Source of the DNA: Oceaniovalibus sp. ACAM 378
GTDB lineage: Bacteria > Pseudomonadota > Alphaproteobacteria > Rhodobacterales > Rhodobacteraceae
Reading direction: 5' to 3'
Assembly (NCBI RefSeq): GCF_008085915.1
Contig: NZ_VSJK01000003.1
Location: 332,495 to 396,494 of the forward strand
DNA length: 64,000 nt
The translations under genes and the position numbers were made by a program. The notes under the pieces were generated by a model, which searched no databases, was not told where the DNA came from, and saw only the letters and a list, made by a program, of their open reading frames with translations. Shown one piece after another: positions 35,800 through 45,113 of this stretch; the first letter of the stretch is position 1, and each line of letters opens with the position of its first letter.

Positions 35800-38205
35800 G
35801 GTGGGTTCTGCTGTTGTGGGGTCTTCGGGCCAGGGGTGGCGCGGGTATTGGGCGCGCATATCCTTTCTGACATCGCCGTAGGAACTTGCCCAGAACCCCG
35901 GCAGGTCCATCGTCGTCTGCACCGGGCGGCGGGCGGGCGACAGCAGCGTGATGCGCAGGGCGCGACCCGCGACAGTGGGGTGGGTTGTGATGCCGAACAT
36001 TTCTTGCAGGCGCACGGTTATTTCCGGCGCTTCCCCGCCATAGTCTATGGGAACCCGGTTGCCCAGCGGCGTGACAAGATGGGGTGGGGCGATCCGGTCG
36101 ATGGCCTGCATCTGGTCCCATGTATGAATCGCCTTCAGCGCGGGCAAAAGATCAAACGCCTTCCAATCCGCCGCGCTGCGGACACCCGCCAGATGGGGCA
36201 AAAGCCAGTCGTCCAGCGTTGCGAGAAGTGCGGTTTCTGACAGGTCGGGCAGGTCACCGCGTTCGCCACGGGCCAGCGCCACGCGGGCGCGCAACCGGTC
36301 GGCGGCGGGCGAGAACGTCAGCCCAAGGTCGCGCACCCCATTGCACATCGCTGCGGCCACACGCTCGGGCGGGGCGTCGGGCCAGGTGCGGTCATCCAGC
36401 ACCAGTGCCCCGAACCGTTCCTGTTGCCGCGCCACCACCCGGCGCGTCCGCCGGTCCCAGTCACAGACATTCTGCCAGGTAAAACCGGCGCCGTGGATCG
36501 ACCGTAATTCGGATTCGGATATCGCGACGGCCTGCCTGATTTTCGCCTCGCGCGGGTTGCCGTCGGTGTCGGTGACCACGAGCAGGCGCGCGCCTGCCAG
36601 CGGGTCGTCATCGGCCAGCACAGCACCCTTGCCGCCCGACAGCACGAAGCGGGGCGCATCGCCCTTGCGGCGCAGGGCGATGCGGTCAGGAAAGGCAAGC
36701 GCGGCCATCTGCGCGGGCGATAATTCGGTTGCGGGCCCGGCCATCGGGGTCAGGCGTTTCGTCTCTGTCCGAATGCGTTCCAGCGTTGCGCGGTCGGCTG
36801 CCGGATCGCGCCCCTTCAGTGCGGCAAGGCGCAGCGACAGGTCGGCCGGCGCGCCGCGCAGGGGATCACGCTCGGCCAGCAACGCGGCCAAGGGCGCGGC
36901 GGTGGGCCCCGAGAGCCGCAACATATGCGCCAGTCGCGGGTGCAGCGGCATTGCGGCAAGCGCCCGCCCGTGATCGGTGATCCGCTCGCCCTTCAGGGCG
37001 CCAAGCGACGCCAGCAGGGTCTGCGCCTCGTCAAAGGCTGCCTGAGGCGGCGCGGTCAGAAAGGGCAGGGCGGCGGGATCGCGGGCCCCCCAGAGTGCCA
37101 GTTCCAGCGCGAGGGGGGCCAGATCCGCCGCCTCGATTTCTGCCGGGGGAAATGCGGCAAGCGCGCCGTCTTCGCCCCGTGTCCACAGACGATAGCAGAC
37201 ACCGGGCGCGACGCGGCCCGCACGCCCGCTGCGCTGCGTCGCTTCGGCCCGGGTGACGCGTTCTGTAATCAGCCGTGACATGCCCGAGCCGGGGTCGAAC
37301 CGCGCGCGACGCGACCGCCCGCCATCGACCACGACGCGCACATCCTGAATGGTCAGCGAGGTTTCGGCGATGGCGGTTGCCAGCACCACCTTGCGCCCCG
37401 ATGCCGCCGGAGCGATTGCTGCCCGCTGCGCCGCAAAGGGCAGTGCACCGTAGAGTGGGTGCAGCGCGACATCGGCAGGCAGATGGGCGGCCAGTGCGGC
37501 CATGGTCCGGCGGATTTCGCCCTCGCCGGGCAAAAAGGCCAATACTCCGCCGGTGGTTTCGCCCAAGGCCCGCAGGATCAGGTCGGCCATCGCCGTCTCG
37601 AACCACTGACCCTTGGGGCGCGGGCGGTCGAGCCAGCGGGTTTCGACGGGAAACGACCGGCCTTCAGAGGTGATCACCGGTGCGCCCATCAGATCGGCCA
37701 CCGGTCCGGCGTCCAGCGTTGCCGACATCACCAAAAGCATCAGGTCATCGCGCAGCGCGTCGCGCACCTCAAGACACAGGGCAAGGCCCAGATCGGCGTT
37801 CAGCGAACGTTCGTGGAATTCGTCGAAGATCACCGCCGAAATTCCCGGCAGGTCCGGTGCTGTGTGGAGCATGCGGGTCAGGATGCCTTCGGTCACCACT
37901 TCGATCCGGGTGGATTTTGACACCTGAGTGTCGCCCCGCATGCGATATCCGGCGGTCTGGCCCACAGGTTCGCCCAGCGTTTCGGCCATACGCTCGGCGG
38001 CGGCGCGGGTGGCCAGACGGCGCGGTTCAAGCATCAGGATACGCCCGGGCAATTCCAGCGCGTCAAGCATCGCCAGCGGCACGCGCGTCGTTTTGCCCGC
38101 TCCCGGCGGTGCCTGCAACACGGCCTGACCTTTATCGCGCAAAGCAGAGATCAGCGCCGGCAGGGCGTCGTCGATCGGCAGGCTTATGGACGGGCGAGGG
38201 GTCAT
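35773..38205 (-). CDS. hrpB: ATP-dependent RNA helicase HrpB
   Basis: HrpB is a DEAH-type helicase of the DExH group with the HrpB C-terminal domain; its physiological RNA is unknown. The 810-residue protein shows Walker A APPGAGKTT (32-40), Walker B DEFHERS, VMSATLD, the ATAIAETSLTI and TQRSGRAGR motifs of the second RecA domain, then the helicase-associated and HrpB domains ending in FWASSYGDVRKDMRAQYPRHPWPEDP, which is highly characteristic. The ATG at 38205 starts MTPRPSISLPI; an upstream extension from 38352 is rejected. The C-terminal RAKPRGT lies within a repeat unit. Confidence 0.95.
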   Translation of the reverse strand: MTPRPSISLPIDDALPALISALRDKGQAVLQAPPGAGKTTRVPLAMLDALELPGRILMLEPRRLATRAAAERMAETLGEPVGQTAGYRMRGDTQVSKSTRIEVVTEGILTRMLHTAPDLPGISAVIFDEFHERSLNADLGLALCLEVRDALRDDLMLLVMSATLDAGPVADLMGAPVITSEGRSFPVETRWLDRPRPKGQWFETAMADLILRALGETTGGVLAFLPGEGEIRRTMAALAAHLPADVALHPLYGALPFAAQRAAIAPAASGRKVVLATAIAETSLTIQDVRVVVDGGRSRRARFDPGSGMSRLITERVTRAEATQRSGRAGRVAPGVCYRLWTRGEDGALAAFPPAEIEAADLAPLALELALWGARDPAALPFLTAPPQAAFDEAQTLLASLGALKGERITDHGRALAAMPLHPRLAHMLRLSGPTAAPLAALLAERDPLRGAPADLSLRLAALKGRDPAADRATLERIRTETKRLTPMAGPATELSPAQMAALAFPDRIALRRKGDAPRFVLSGGKGAVLADDDPLAGARLLVVTDTDGNPREAKIRQAVAISESELRSIHGAGFTWQNVCDWDRRTRRVVARQQERFGALVLDDRTWPDAPPERVAAAMCNGVRDLGLTFSPAADRLRARVALARGERGDLPDLSETALLATLDDWLLPHLAGVRSAADWKAFDLLPALKAIHTWDQMQAIDRIAPPHLVTPLGNRVPIDYGGEAPEITVRLQEMFGITTHPTVAGRALRITLLSPARRPVQTTMDLPGFWASSYGDVRKDMRAQYPRHPWPEDPTTAEPTLRAKPRGT

Positions 38206-38284
38206 GGCGGGGGTTATCGCGCAAGGTGGGACATGATGCCAGTGCGCACTGGACAGCCGCTGCTGCCAAGGGCAAACCAAGGGC

Positions 38285-39334
38285 ATGAAGACACAGGACT
38301 TGGCACCGGGGATCATCGCGGGCGAGCGTCGGGCGCTGGCGCGGGCGATCACGCTGATCGAAAGCCGCCGGTCGGACCATCGGGTACGGGCCGTGGCGCT
38401 GCTGGATGATCTTGCGCAAGCCCGGGCGCAGGCGGGGGATCAAACCCGAGGACAGGCGCTGCGGATCGGGCTGTCGGGCACACCGGGGGTGGGCAAGTCG
38501 ACATTCATCGAAACCTTTGGCATGGCGCTGTGCGATTCGGGGCTCAGGGTTGCGGTTCTGGCGGTCGACCCAAGCTCGGTCCGGTCGGGCGGTTCGATTC
38601 TGGGTGACAAGACCCGGATGGACCGGCTGGCCCGGCATCCCAATGCCTTTATCCGCCCCAGCCCCAGCCAGAGCGAACTTGGCGGTGTCGCGCGCCGCAC
38701 GCGCGAGGCGATCACCCTGTGCGAGGCGGCAGGATTCGACGTGGTTCTGGTTGAAACCGTGGGTGTAGGCCAGTCGGAAACCATGGTGGCCGATATGACC
38801 GACCTGTTCATTCTGCTGCTTGCGCCTGCGGGGGGCGACGAATTGCAGGGGGTCAAACGTGGCATCATGGAAATCGCCGATATGATTCTGATCAACAAGG
38901 CCGATGGCGATCTGGCGGCGGTGGCGATGCGCACCTGTGCCGATTATGCCGGGGCATTGCGGCTGCTGCGCCGGCGCAGCTATGACCCCAAGGGGTATCC
39001 TCTGGCCATGACGGTGTCGGCGGTGACCGGAGACGGGCTGGAGACAGCATGGGAGAAGATGCAAGCGCTGGCCGATTGGCGGCGCACGCAGGGGCATTGG
39101 GACGCGCGGCGGCGCGATCAGGCGCGGCACTGGTTCGAAACCGAGGTGAGGCAGGGGTTGCTGGCCCGGTTGGCGGGCGATCCGGACGCGCGCACGGCCA
39201 TGGCGCGGCTGGGCGATGCGGTGGCGGCGGGCGAACGCCCCCCGGCGGCGGCGGCCGAGGAAGTGCTCTCGTTGTTGTTCGGACGTGCGACGAAGCCGGA
39301 TGAATCGCTTGACGCCCGCGCGCCCCGGACGTAA
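38285..39334 (+). CDS. meaB: Methylmalonyl-CoA mutase-associated GTPase MeaB
   Basis: MeaB is the G3E-type P-loop GTPase that protects and gates cofactor loading of methylmalonyl-CoA or ethylmalonyl-CoA mutase. The 349-residue protein has Walker [10 protein letters not shown] (65-73), [33 protein letters not shown] and INKADGD, all characteristic of the ArgK/MeaB family. Together with mcd it suggests the ethylmalonyl-CoA pathway, although no mutase gene lies in this window. It diverges from hrpB with 79 bp between starts. Confidence 0.94.
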   Translation: MKTQDLAPGIIAGERRALARAITLIESRRSDHRVRAVALLDDLAQARAQAGDQTRGQALRIGLSGTPGVGKSTFIETFGMALCDSGLRVAVLAVDPSSVRSGGSILGDKTRMDRLARHPNAFIRPSPSQSELGGVARRTREAITLCEAAGFDVVLVETVGVGQSETMVADMTDLFILLLAPAGGDELQGVKRGIMEIADMILINKADGDLAAVAMRTCADYAGALRLLRRRSYDPKGYPLAMTVSAVTGDGLETAWEKMQALADWRRTQGHWDARRRDQARHWFETEVRQGLLARLAGDPDARTAMARLGDAVAAGERPPAAAAEEVLSLLFGRATKPDESLDARAPRT

Positions 39335-39435
39335 GAGCACGGGACGAAATTTACGGCATGGCCCCGGTCATGCCCGTGTGGAAGTGTCTGACGCCGGTTC
39401 TCGCGCGTCGTGACCGCAGATCGAGGATTAGACCC

Positions 39436-39723
39436 ATGTCGCGACGTTGCGAACTGACCGGAAAAGGCCCGATGTCTGGCAACAATGTCAGCCATGCCAA
39501 AAACAGAACCCGCCGCCGGTTTCTGCCGAACCTGAACGAGGTTTCGCTGATGTCCGAGGCGCTGGGCCGTACATTCAGCCTGAAGATCTCGGCTGCCGCA
39601 CTGCGGACGGTCGATCACCGTGGCGGGCTGGATGCGTATATGGCAAAGGCGAAAGACATTGAACTGTCGGCGGGCGCGCTGAAGATCAAGAAAGAAATCG
39701 CCAAGGCTCTGGCAGCCGCCTGA
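39436..39723 (+). CDS. rpmB: 50S ribosomal protein L28
   Basis: L28 is a component of the large ribosomal subunit. The 95-residue protein starts [33 protein letters not shown], the universal bL28 signature, and keeps the alphaproteobacterial C-terminal extension with [21 protein letters not shown]. The CxxC zinc motif of some L28 proteins is absent (only one Cys). The ATG at 39436 follows GAGGATTAG. A strong terminator follows 23 bp after the stop, so it is monocistronic. Confidence 0.97.
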   Translation: MSRRCELTGKGPMSGNNVSHAKNRTRRRFLPNLNEVSLMSEALGRTFSLKISAAALRTVDHRGGLDAYMAKAKDIELSAGALKIKKEIAKALAAA

Positions 39724-39745
39724 TCCTTGCTGTTTCAAGTTGAAT

Positions 39746-39778
39746 GGTCTCGCCCGTTGGCGGGGCCATTTGCGTTTT
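39746..39778 (+). terminator. Rho-independent terminator of rpmB
   Basis: GGTCTCGCC (39746-39754) pairs with GGCGGGGCC (39759-39767) over nine positions including G-T pairs, around a 4-nt loop, and is followed at once by ATTTGCGTTTTCG. The same 13-nt tail follows the hairpin upstream of ileS (47095-47107). Confidence 0.88.
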
Positions 39779-39880
39779 CGGATGATTGATTGGCGGGCGT
39801 TTTTGCCCCACATCGATTTCAGTGCGATCTCCAGCTTCTGACTTGATTCACAGGGGCGGGATCAGTTCACACGGGCGGGA

Positions 39881-40852
39881 TCAGTCAACGTTGGCCGCAA
39901 CCGCACGCCGCCTTGCGCGGCGCTCACGGAACAGCACGAACAGCCCGGTTGCCATGATCAACGATGCGCCGACCCAGGTCCATCCGTCAGGCACCTGCCC
40001 AAACACCACAAATCCATAGAACGTGCCCCAGATCATCAAGGAATATTGCATCGGCGCAAGAACGACCGACTGCCCGATCTCAAGCGCCTTGATCACCAGC
40101 ACCTCGGCCACCGCGGCCAGCAAGGCAAGCCCGATCAGAAGGGCGATCTGCGTACCGCCGCTGGGCCAGATCCAGACAAAGGGCAGGGGCAGGGTCAGGG
40201 CGAAACTGCCCACCAACCCGGTATAGACCAGAGTTGTTTCGGTGCGGTCACCGGCCGCCAGCATGCGCGACACCACCTGACGCAACGCGAACAGACCGGC
40301 GGCGACCAACACCAGCAGCACAGCGGGGTGAATTGCCCCCGATCCGGGGCGGATCACGATCAACGTGCCGATAAACCCGACGATCACGGCACCCCAGCGG
40401 TATTTCCCCACCGGCTCCTTCAAAAACAGCGCACCCATGATCGTCACAAAGAACGGCGCTACAAAACTGACGGCAATGGCATCGGCGAGCGGAACATAAC
40501 TGACTGCGATCACGAACAATGTGGCCGATCCCGCCGCCATCAATCCGCGCATGATCTGCATTTTGGGGTGTGCGGTGACCAGCACTTGCGGCCCGCGCAA
40601 GCCAAGCAGAACCGCCACGCCGATCAGCAGACCCAACTGCCGGAACCAGACGATCTGGATCGGGTGCAGGGTCGCGGTCAGGAATTTTGCCTGTGTATCG
40701 ACGGCGGAGAACAGAAACATTCCCGCTGCCATAAAAAGCAGGCCGCGTGCATTGTTTACGGGGCGCTGAACGGTGCCGGAGGGCGCCGCAGTGACAGAGG
40801 TGATCGTTATGGGAAAGCTCCGGAAACGCGAAGGGGAAAGGCCGTGCCACAA
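39881..40852 (-). CDS. EamA/DMT family transporter (2)
   Basis: This ten-helix inner-membrane drug/metabolite transporter family protein has 323 residues and two EamA repeats: the first starts GLLFMAAGMFLFSAVDTQAKF and ends GTLIVIRPGSGAI; the second ends GASLIMATGLFVLFRERRARRRA. The start is uncertain: a TTG at 40852 gives a short hydrophilic leader, and the first in-frame ATG (about 40732) would cut into helix 1. The substrate is unknown. It converges with rpmB past the rpmB terminator. Confidence 0.82.
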   Translation of the reverse strand: MWHGLSPSRFRSFPITITSVTAAPSGTVQRPVNNARGLLFMAAGMFLFSAVDTQAKFLTATLHPIQIVWFRQLGLLIGVAVLLGLRGPQVLVTAHPKMQIMRGLMAAGSATLFVIAVSYVPLADAIAVSFVAPFFVTIMGALFLKEPVGKYRWGAVIVGFIGTLIVIRPGSGAIHPAVLLVLVAAGLFALRQVVSRMLAAGDRTETTLVYTGLVGSFALTLPLPFVWIWPSGGTQIALLIGLALLAAVAEVLVIKALEIGQSVVLAPMQYSLMIWGTFYGFVVFGQVPDGWTWVGASLIMATGLFVLFRERRARRRAVAANVD

Positions 40853-41055
40853 GACGCCAGCGGAGCGGAAGTGTCAAATGATCGGGCACGGCGGTAAAGC
40901 GCTGTGCGAAAAGAGGCGGATCAATCGGCGTCAGGGGTCGCGTGAAACTTGCGGCCCCGACAATACGTTTGGAGAAACGGACCGCGCCCCGTCAGGCGGA
41001 GCGCGAAAGCTGGCTTAACCTGCATCCCGTGGTGATGGCAGTATCGGCTGCGCGA

Positions 41056-41367
41056 TCAGGAGCAATACGCCTCGGCGGTGGTGCCGAACTGGTGGTATTT
41101 CTTCCAGAATTGATTGTCGCGGTCGGACTTGGAGACGCGAATCTCTTGTGCCTTGTGCGGATCCTTGAAGAATTTTGCGGCAAGTCTTTGATCGCGCCGG
41201 TCCAGAACCAGATCGGCCACCTGTTGAATACAGCCACAGGTGGAACGGTTGGCTGCCTTGCGGTCGGATTTCAGGCAAGCGCGTTCGATCGTCCCGGCCA
41301 TGGCCGGAGCCGGTGTGAAAACGGCTGCGCCCACGGCGAGAGCCGCGACGGTGAGAATGATTTTCAT
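41056..41367 (-). CDS. Small secreted cysteine-containing protein
   Basis: I do not know the function. The 103-residue precursor has a strong Sec signal peptide (MKIILTVAALAVGAAVFTPAPAMA, cleavage near 24) and a basic mature domain with four cysteines (ACLKSD, TCGCIQQVADLVL and a C-terminal YCS), probably two periplasmic disulfides. Its ATG is preceded by AAGAGG, a good ribosome site. Homologues in related bacteria are, as far as I recall, sometimes labelled arginine transporter, but nothing in the sequence supports transport, so I keep it as hypothetical. Confidence 0.75.
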   Translation of the reverse strand: MKIILTVAALAVGAAVFTPAPAMAGTIERACLKSDRKAANRSTCGCIQQVADLVLDRRDQRLAAKFFKDPHKAQEIRVSKSDRDNQFWKKYHQFGTTAEAYCS

Positions 41368-41496
41368 GCCTTATGCCTCTTTTTGTGCCGGTACCCGCAT
41401 GTTTACGGTGAAGTCGGCCTGCTGCTCATTGCTGCAGGGTGGCACTTTTCTTTGGTTTCGGCAAGGATTCGGTCGGCCCGTCTGGCAAACCACAGA

Positions 41497-42306
41497 TCAA
41501 GACTCTGGCGCAGTGTCCCCGTCAAGGATCGCTGTGGGCCCGTCAAAGACCGCTCTGGGATAGTCGACACCGGTCAGATACAGCCCCTGGGGCGGCGACA
41601 CAGGGCCACAGGCCGTGCGATCACAGGCGGCAAGCGCGGTGGCCACATCGCCCGGTGCCCATGCCCCGGCGCCGACCCGTTCCAGCGTTCCGACAATGCT
41701 GCGCACCTGATTGTGCAGGAAACTGCGCGCGGCCAGTTCAAAGGTGAACGCCTGCCCGCCCAGATATGTGGTTTCAGAAATCTCAAGCCGGTCCAGTGTC
41801 TTAAGCGGCGATGCCGATTGGCACATGGTGGCGCGGAAAGTGGTGAAATCGTGATGGCCGATCAGATGCACCGCGCCCGCCTGCATCGCCGACAGCGACA
41901 GTGGCGCGCGCACCTGCCAGGCCAGCCCGAGATCGTGCACAATGGGCGCGCGGCGGGCAATCAAGCGGAACGTATAGCGCCGCCCAAGCGCCGAGAATCG
42001 CGCGTGCCAGTTATCGGCCACCCGCACCACAGCAGTGATCGCCACCGGTGCGGGTTTCAGGTGATAATTCAACGCCTCGGCCAGACGAAAGGGCGGCCAG
42101 TCCCGTGCCAGATCGCAATGCGCCACCTGTCCGGTGGCATGCACCCCGGCATCCGTGCGCCCGGCGGCGGCAATGCCGGGGGCGCCCGGTTCAAGCCGTC
42201 TGAGCGCCGATTCGATAGACCCTTGCACGGTCGACAGGCCGATCTGCCGTTGCCAGCCAGAAAACGGCGCGCCGTTATATTCGATTTTCAGGGCAAAGCG
42301 AGGCAT
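41497..42306 (-). CDS. truA: tRNA pseudouridine(38-40) synthase
   Basis: TruA converts U38-U40 in the anticodon stem of tRNAs to pseudouridine. The 269-residue protein starts [21 protein letters not shown], and has the catalytic aspartate in [17 protein letters not shown] and the C-terminal [18 protein letters not shown], all signature blocks. It diverges from the ycjX-like gene. The length is normal. Confidence 0.97.
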   Translation of the reverse strand: MPRFALKIEYNGAPFSGWQRQIGLSTVQGSIESALRRLEPGAPGIAAAGRTDAGVHATGQVAHCDLARDWPPFRLAEALNYHLKPAPVAITAVVRVADNWHARFSALGRRYTFRLIARRAPIVHDLGLAWQVRAPLSLSAMQAGAVHLIGHHDFTTFRATMCQSASPLKTLDRLEISETTYLGGQAFTFELAARSFLHNQVRSIVGTLERVGAGAWAPGDVATALAACDRTACGPVSPPQGLYLTGVDYPRAVFDGPTAILDGDTAPES

Positions 42307-42413
42307 GGTGCGCCTTTAGCCTGTGCCGGAGGGCTTGGCAATTCTGCCGCGTCTGCACTGGAAGCGGCCGGGCCTGTCCCCTATGTTGTCGCGCACCGGG
42401 GCAGGAGACTGAT

Positions 42414-43829
42414 TTGATCATCGGCGACATCGCAGACAGTTTGGGCCGAAGCGCCGAATCAATCGGGAGTACGGTCTCGGAGGCGTTCTTTGAGCCCGTG
42501 ATCCGGCTGGGCGTCACGGGGCTGAGCCGGGCGGGCAAGACGGTTTTCATCACATCGCTTGTGGCCAACCTGATCAACCGAGGGCGGATGCCGCAACTCG
42601 TGGCGGCGGCCAACGGATCGATACGCACTGCATATCTGCAACCCCAGCCCGACGACACCCTGCCGCGTTTCGACTATGAAACCCATCTGGCCGCGCTGAC
42701 CGGACTGACCCCCCGCTGGCCCGACAGCACCCGGGCGATATCCGAGTTGCGGCTGTCGCTGCGGGTGCAACCGACCGGGCTGATTGCCGGGCTGCGCGGG
42801 CCGCGCACGGTGCATCTGGATATCGTCGACTATCCGGGCGAATGGTTGCTGGACCTCTCGCTGCTCGACAAGAGCTTTGAGGCATGGTCGGCTGAAACTC
42901 TGACCCGTATCGCGCCGCGTGACATGGCGGCCGAGTATCTGGCGCTGGCGCGGGCGACAGATGGTGCGGCGCGGCTGGACGAACCCGTGGCAAAGGCGCT
43001 GGCCGACCGGTTCACCGCCTATCTGACGGCAGCGCGCGCGGCAGGGTTTTCCGACTGCACCCCGGGGCGGTTTCTTTTGCCCGGTGATCTGGCGGGGTCG
43101 CCGGTGCTGACCTTTGCCCCCTTGCCGCGCCCCGAAAAGGACAGCCGCGGCAGTCTCTGGCGCGAGATGGATCGCCGGTACGAGGCGTATAAGCGCAATG
43201 TCGTGAAACCGTTCTTTCGCGATCATTTTACCCGGATCGACCGGCAGGTGGTGCTGGTCGATGCCTTGGGCGCAATTCATGCAGGGCCGCAGGCCGTCGA
43301 GGATATGCGCCTTGCCATGGCCGATATCCTGTCGGCGTTCCGCCCCGGTCGCAACGCCTTCCTGACCCGGCTCTTGCTGGGCAAACGGGTTGAAAAGATC
43401 CTGTTCGCGGCAACCAAGGCGGACCATCTGCACCACACCCAACATCCCCGTCTGACCGCGATCATGCAGGCGCTGGTGGCGGATGCAAAATCCCGCGCCG
43501 ATTATTCCGGGGCACAGACGGCGGCCATGTCGATTGCCGCCCTGCGCGCCACGACCGAAGACACGGTGCCCCACAACGGCGGGACGCTGGATGTGGTGCG
43601 CGGGCAGCTTTTGGAAACTGGGCGACGCGCGGCGTTTCATCCCGGGGAATTGCCGCAGGACCCAATGCATCTGTTGGGGCCGGCGCGGGGCGGGCAGGCG
43701 GATTGGCTGGGTCAGGACTATGCCGTGATGGCATTTGCACCGCAGCCGCTGACCCTGAAACCCGGCGAGGGGCCGCCGCATATCCGGCTGGACCGTGCGG
43801 CGCAGTTCCTGATCGGTGACCGGTTGTGA
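42414..43829 (+). CDS. YcjX-like P-loop NTPase (DUF463)
   Basis: This is a predicted cytoplasmic GTP-binding protein of the YcjX family, stress-induced in some bacteria, exact role unknown. The 471-residue protein shows Walker A GLSRAGKT (36-43), HLDIVDYPGEWLLDL as the Walker B/switch equivalent, VVLVDALGAIHAGPQAVEDM and FAATKADHLHHTQHPRL as the NKxD-like element, all family-typical. It starts at TTG 42414 behind GGAG. It is followed 108 bp later by its usual partner, the YcjF-like membrane protein. Confidence 0.9.
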   Translation: MIIGDIADSLGRSAESIGSTVSEAFFEPVIRLGVTGLSRAGKTVFITSLVANLINRGRMPQLVAAANGSIRTAYLQPQPDDTLPRFDYETHLAALTGLTPRWPDSTRAISELRLSLRVQPTGLIAGLRGPRTVHLDIVDYPGEWLLDLSLLDKSFEAWSAETLTRIAPRDMAAEYLALARATDGAARLDEPVAKALADRFTAYLTAARAAGFSDCTPGRFLLPGDLAGSPVLTFAPLPRPEKDSRGSLWREMDRRYEAYKRNVVKPFFRDHFTRIDRQVVLVDALGAIHAGPQAVEDMRLAMADILSAFRPGRNAFLTRLLLGKRVEKILFAATKADHLHHTQHPRLTAIMQALVADAKSRADYSGAQTAAMSIAALRATTEDTVPHNGGTLDVVRGQLLETGRRAAFHPGELPQDPMHLLGPARGGQADWLGQDYAVMAFAPQPLTLKPGEGPPHIRLDRAAQFLIGDRL

Positions 43830-43869
43830 GCGCGTTTCCGGGCGTCAAAGCACCGTGTTCGGGGCAAAT

Positions 43870-43910
43870 GCCGGAGCCTCCGGCGGGAGTATTTGAGACA
43901 AAGAAGAAGC
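43870..43910 (+). repeat. Dispersed motif copy D with preceding hairpin
   Basis: GCCGGAG (43870-43876) and CTCCGGC (43878-43884) form a tight inverted repeat and are followed by GAGTATTT, GAGA, CAAAGAAGAAGC (43887-43910), the same motif as copies A to C. It lies 40 bp after the ycjX stop and 28 bp before the ycjF start. Here the hairpin-plus-motif looks like a terminator or processing element. Confidence 0.6.
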
Positions 43911-43937
43911 CGATTTCTTTTAGAAAGGGCGCGCCTC

Positions 43938-44963
43938 ATGGCTGAGCATTCAAAAGGCCCGGTTCTGATCGAGGACGAGGAAGGGGCGCCGGTTGTGACG
44001 CCTGATCTGGTGCCACCGGTGCCCGATGCGGTTGAGGGCGCGCCCAGCGGTCAAGCGATGCGCACGATGGCGGCATTGGCGGCGCGGCGTCCGTCGATTC
44101 TGTCACGCTGGTTCTGGCGGTTGCTGATCGCGGTGATCGGTTTCTTCCTGTCACTGGCCGCCTGGAATGTCGTGACGGGGCTGATTGCGTCGCATCCGCT
44201 GGTCGGAATGGCGGCGGCGGTTCTGGTCGGGGCCTTCGTTCTGGTGCTTTTGCTGATCGCGCTCAGGGAAGGTGCGGCATTGGCGCGGTTGCAACGTCTT
44301 GACGGTGTGCACAAGGCGGCTGATGCGGCGCGGGCGAACGGCGATCTGCGCGCGGCGCGCAGCGTGATCGACCGGCTGCTGGCACTTTATGCGGGCCGCG
44401 AAGAGCTTCGATGGGGCCGCGACCGGCTGACCGAACGGCGCGGCGACAGTTTCGATGCCGATGGTCTGTTCGATCTGGCCGAGGCCGAACTGATGGCGCC
44501 GCTGGACGCGCTGGCCCGGGCCGAGGTTGAAGCGGCGGCGCGGCAGGTGGCGATGGTGACCGCCCTTGTGCCGCTGGCGCTGGCGGATGTGGTCGCGGCG
44601 CTGAGCGCCAACATCAGGATGATCCGGCGGATCGCCGAAATCTATGGCGGGCGGGCGGGCACTCTGGGCGGCTGGCGTTTGACCCGCACTGTTCTGACCC
44701 ATCTGGTGGCCACCGGTGCCGTGGCGGTGGGGGACGATCTGATCGGCAGTATGGCGGGCGGCGGGTTGTTGTCAAAAGTGTCGCGCCGTTTTGGCGAAGG
44801 TGTGGTGAACGGCGCTTTAACCGCGCGTGTGGGGGTGGCCGCCATCGAAGTGTGCCGCCCGCTGCCGTTCCATGGACAACGCCGTCCGTCGGTGTCGCGA
44901 CTGGTCAGCCGAGCCCTGACCGGGGTGTTCCCCGGCTTTGACGCTGGCGACAAGCGCGACTGA
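43938..44963 (+). CDS. YcjF-like membrane protein (TIGR01620/DUF697)
   Basis: This inner-membrane protein of unknown function has 341 residues: a hydrophilic N-terminal tail, two adjacent membrane helices (about 60-78 and 88-108), then a cytoplasmic helical region (RLQRLDGVHKAADAARANGDL...) and a C-terminal DUF697-like block (DVVAALSANIRMIRRIAEIYGGRAGTLGGWRL and AVAVGDDLIGSMAGGGLLSKVSRRFGEGVVNG). The ATG at 43938 gives the usual start. Pairing with ycjX is conserved across proteobacteria and suggests a shared membrane-linked stress function. Confidence 0.88.
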   Translation: MAEHSKGPVLIEDEEGAPVVTPDLVPPVPDAVEGAPSGQAMRTMAALAARRPSILSRWFWRLLIAVIGFFLSLAAWNVVTGLIASHPLVGMAAAVLVGAFVLVLLLIALREGAALARLQRLDGVHKAADAARANGDLRAARSVIDRLLALYAGREELRWGRDRLTERRGDSFDADGLFDLAEAELMAPLDALARAEVEAAARQVAMVTALVPLALADVVAALSANIRMIRRIAEIYGGRAGTLGGWRLTRTVLTHLVATGAVAVGDDLIGSMAGGGLLSKVSRRFGEGVVNGALTARVGVAAIEVCRPLPFHGQRRPSVSRLVSRALTGVFPGFDAGDKRD

Positions 44964-45113
44964 AGGGCGGAACGGCAACCTCCCCATTGCATCCGAGCCA
45001 ACGAGGGCGGGTGAGGCGCGCACCGTCGTACAAATTTTCAAATTTTTTTGAAACTTATCTGACTGACGCTTCGTGAGTGACGGTATCTTGAACAATTATT
45101 GTCAGAGGTCATC

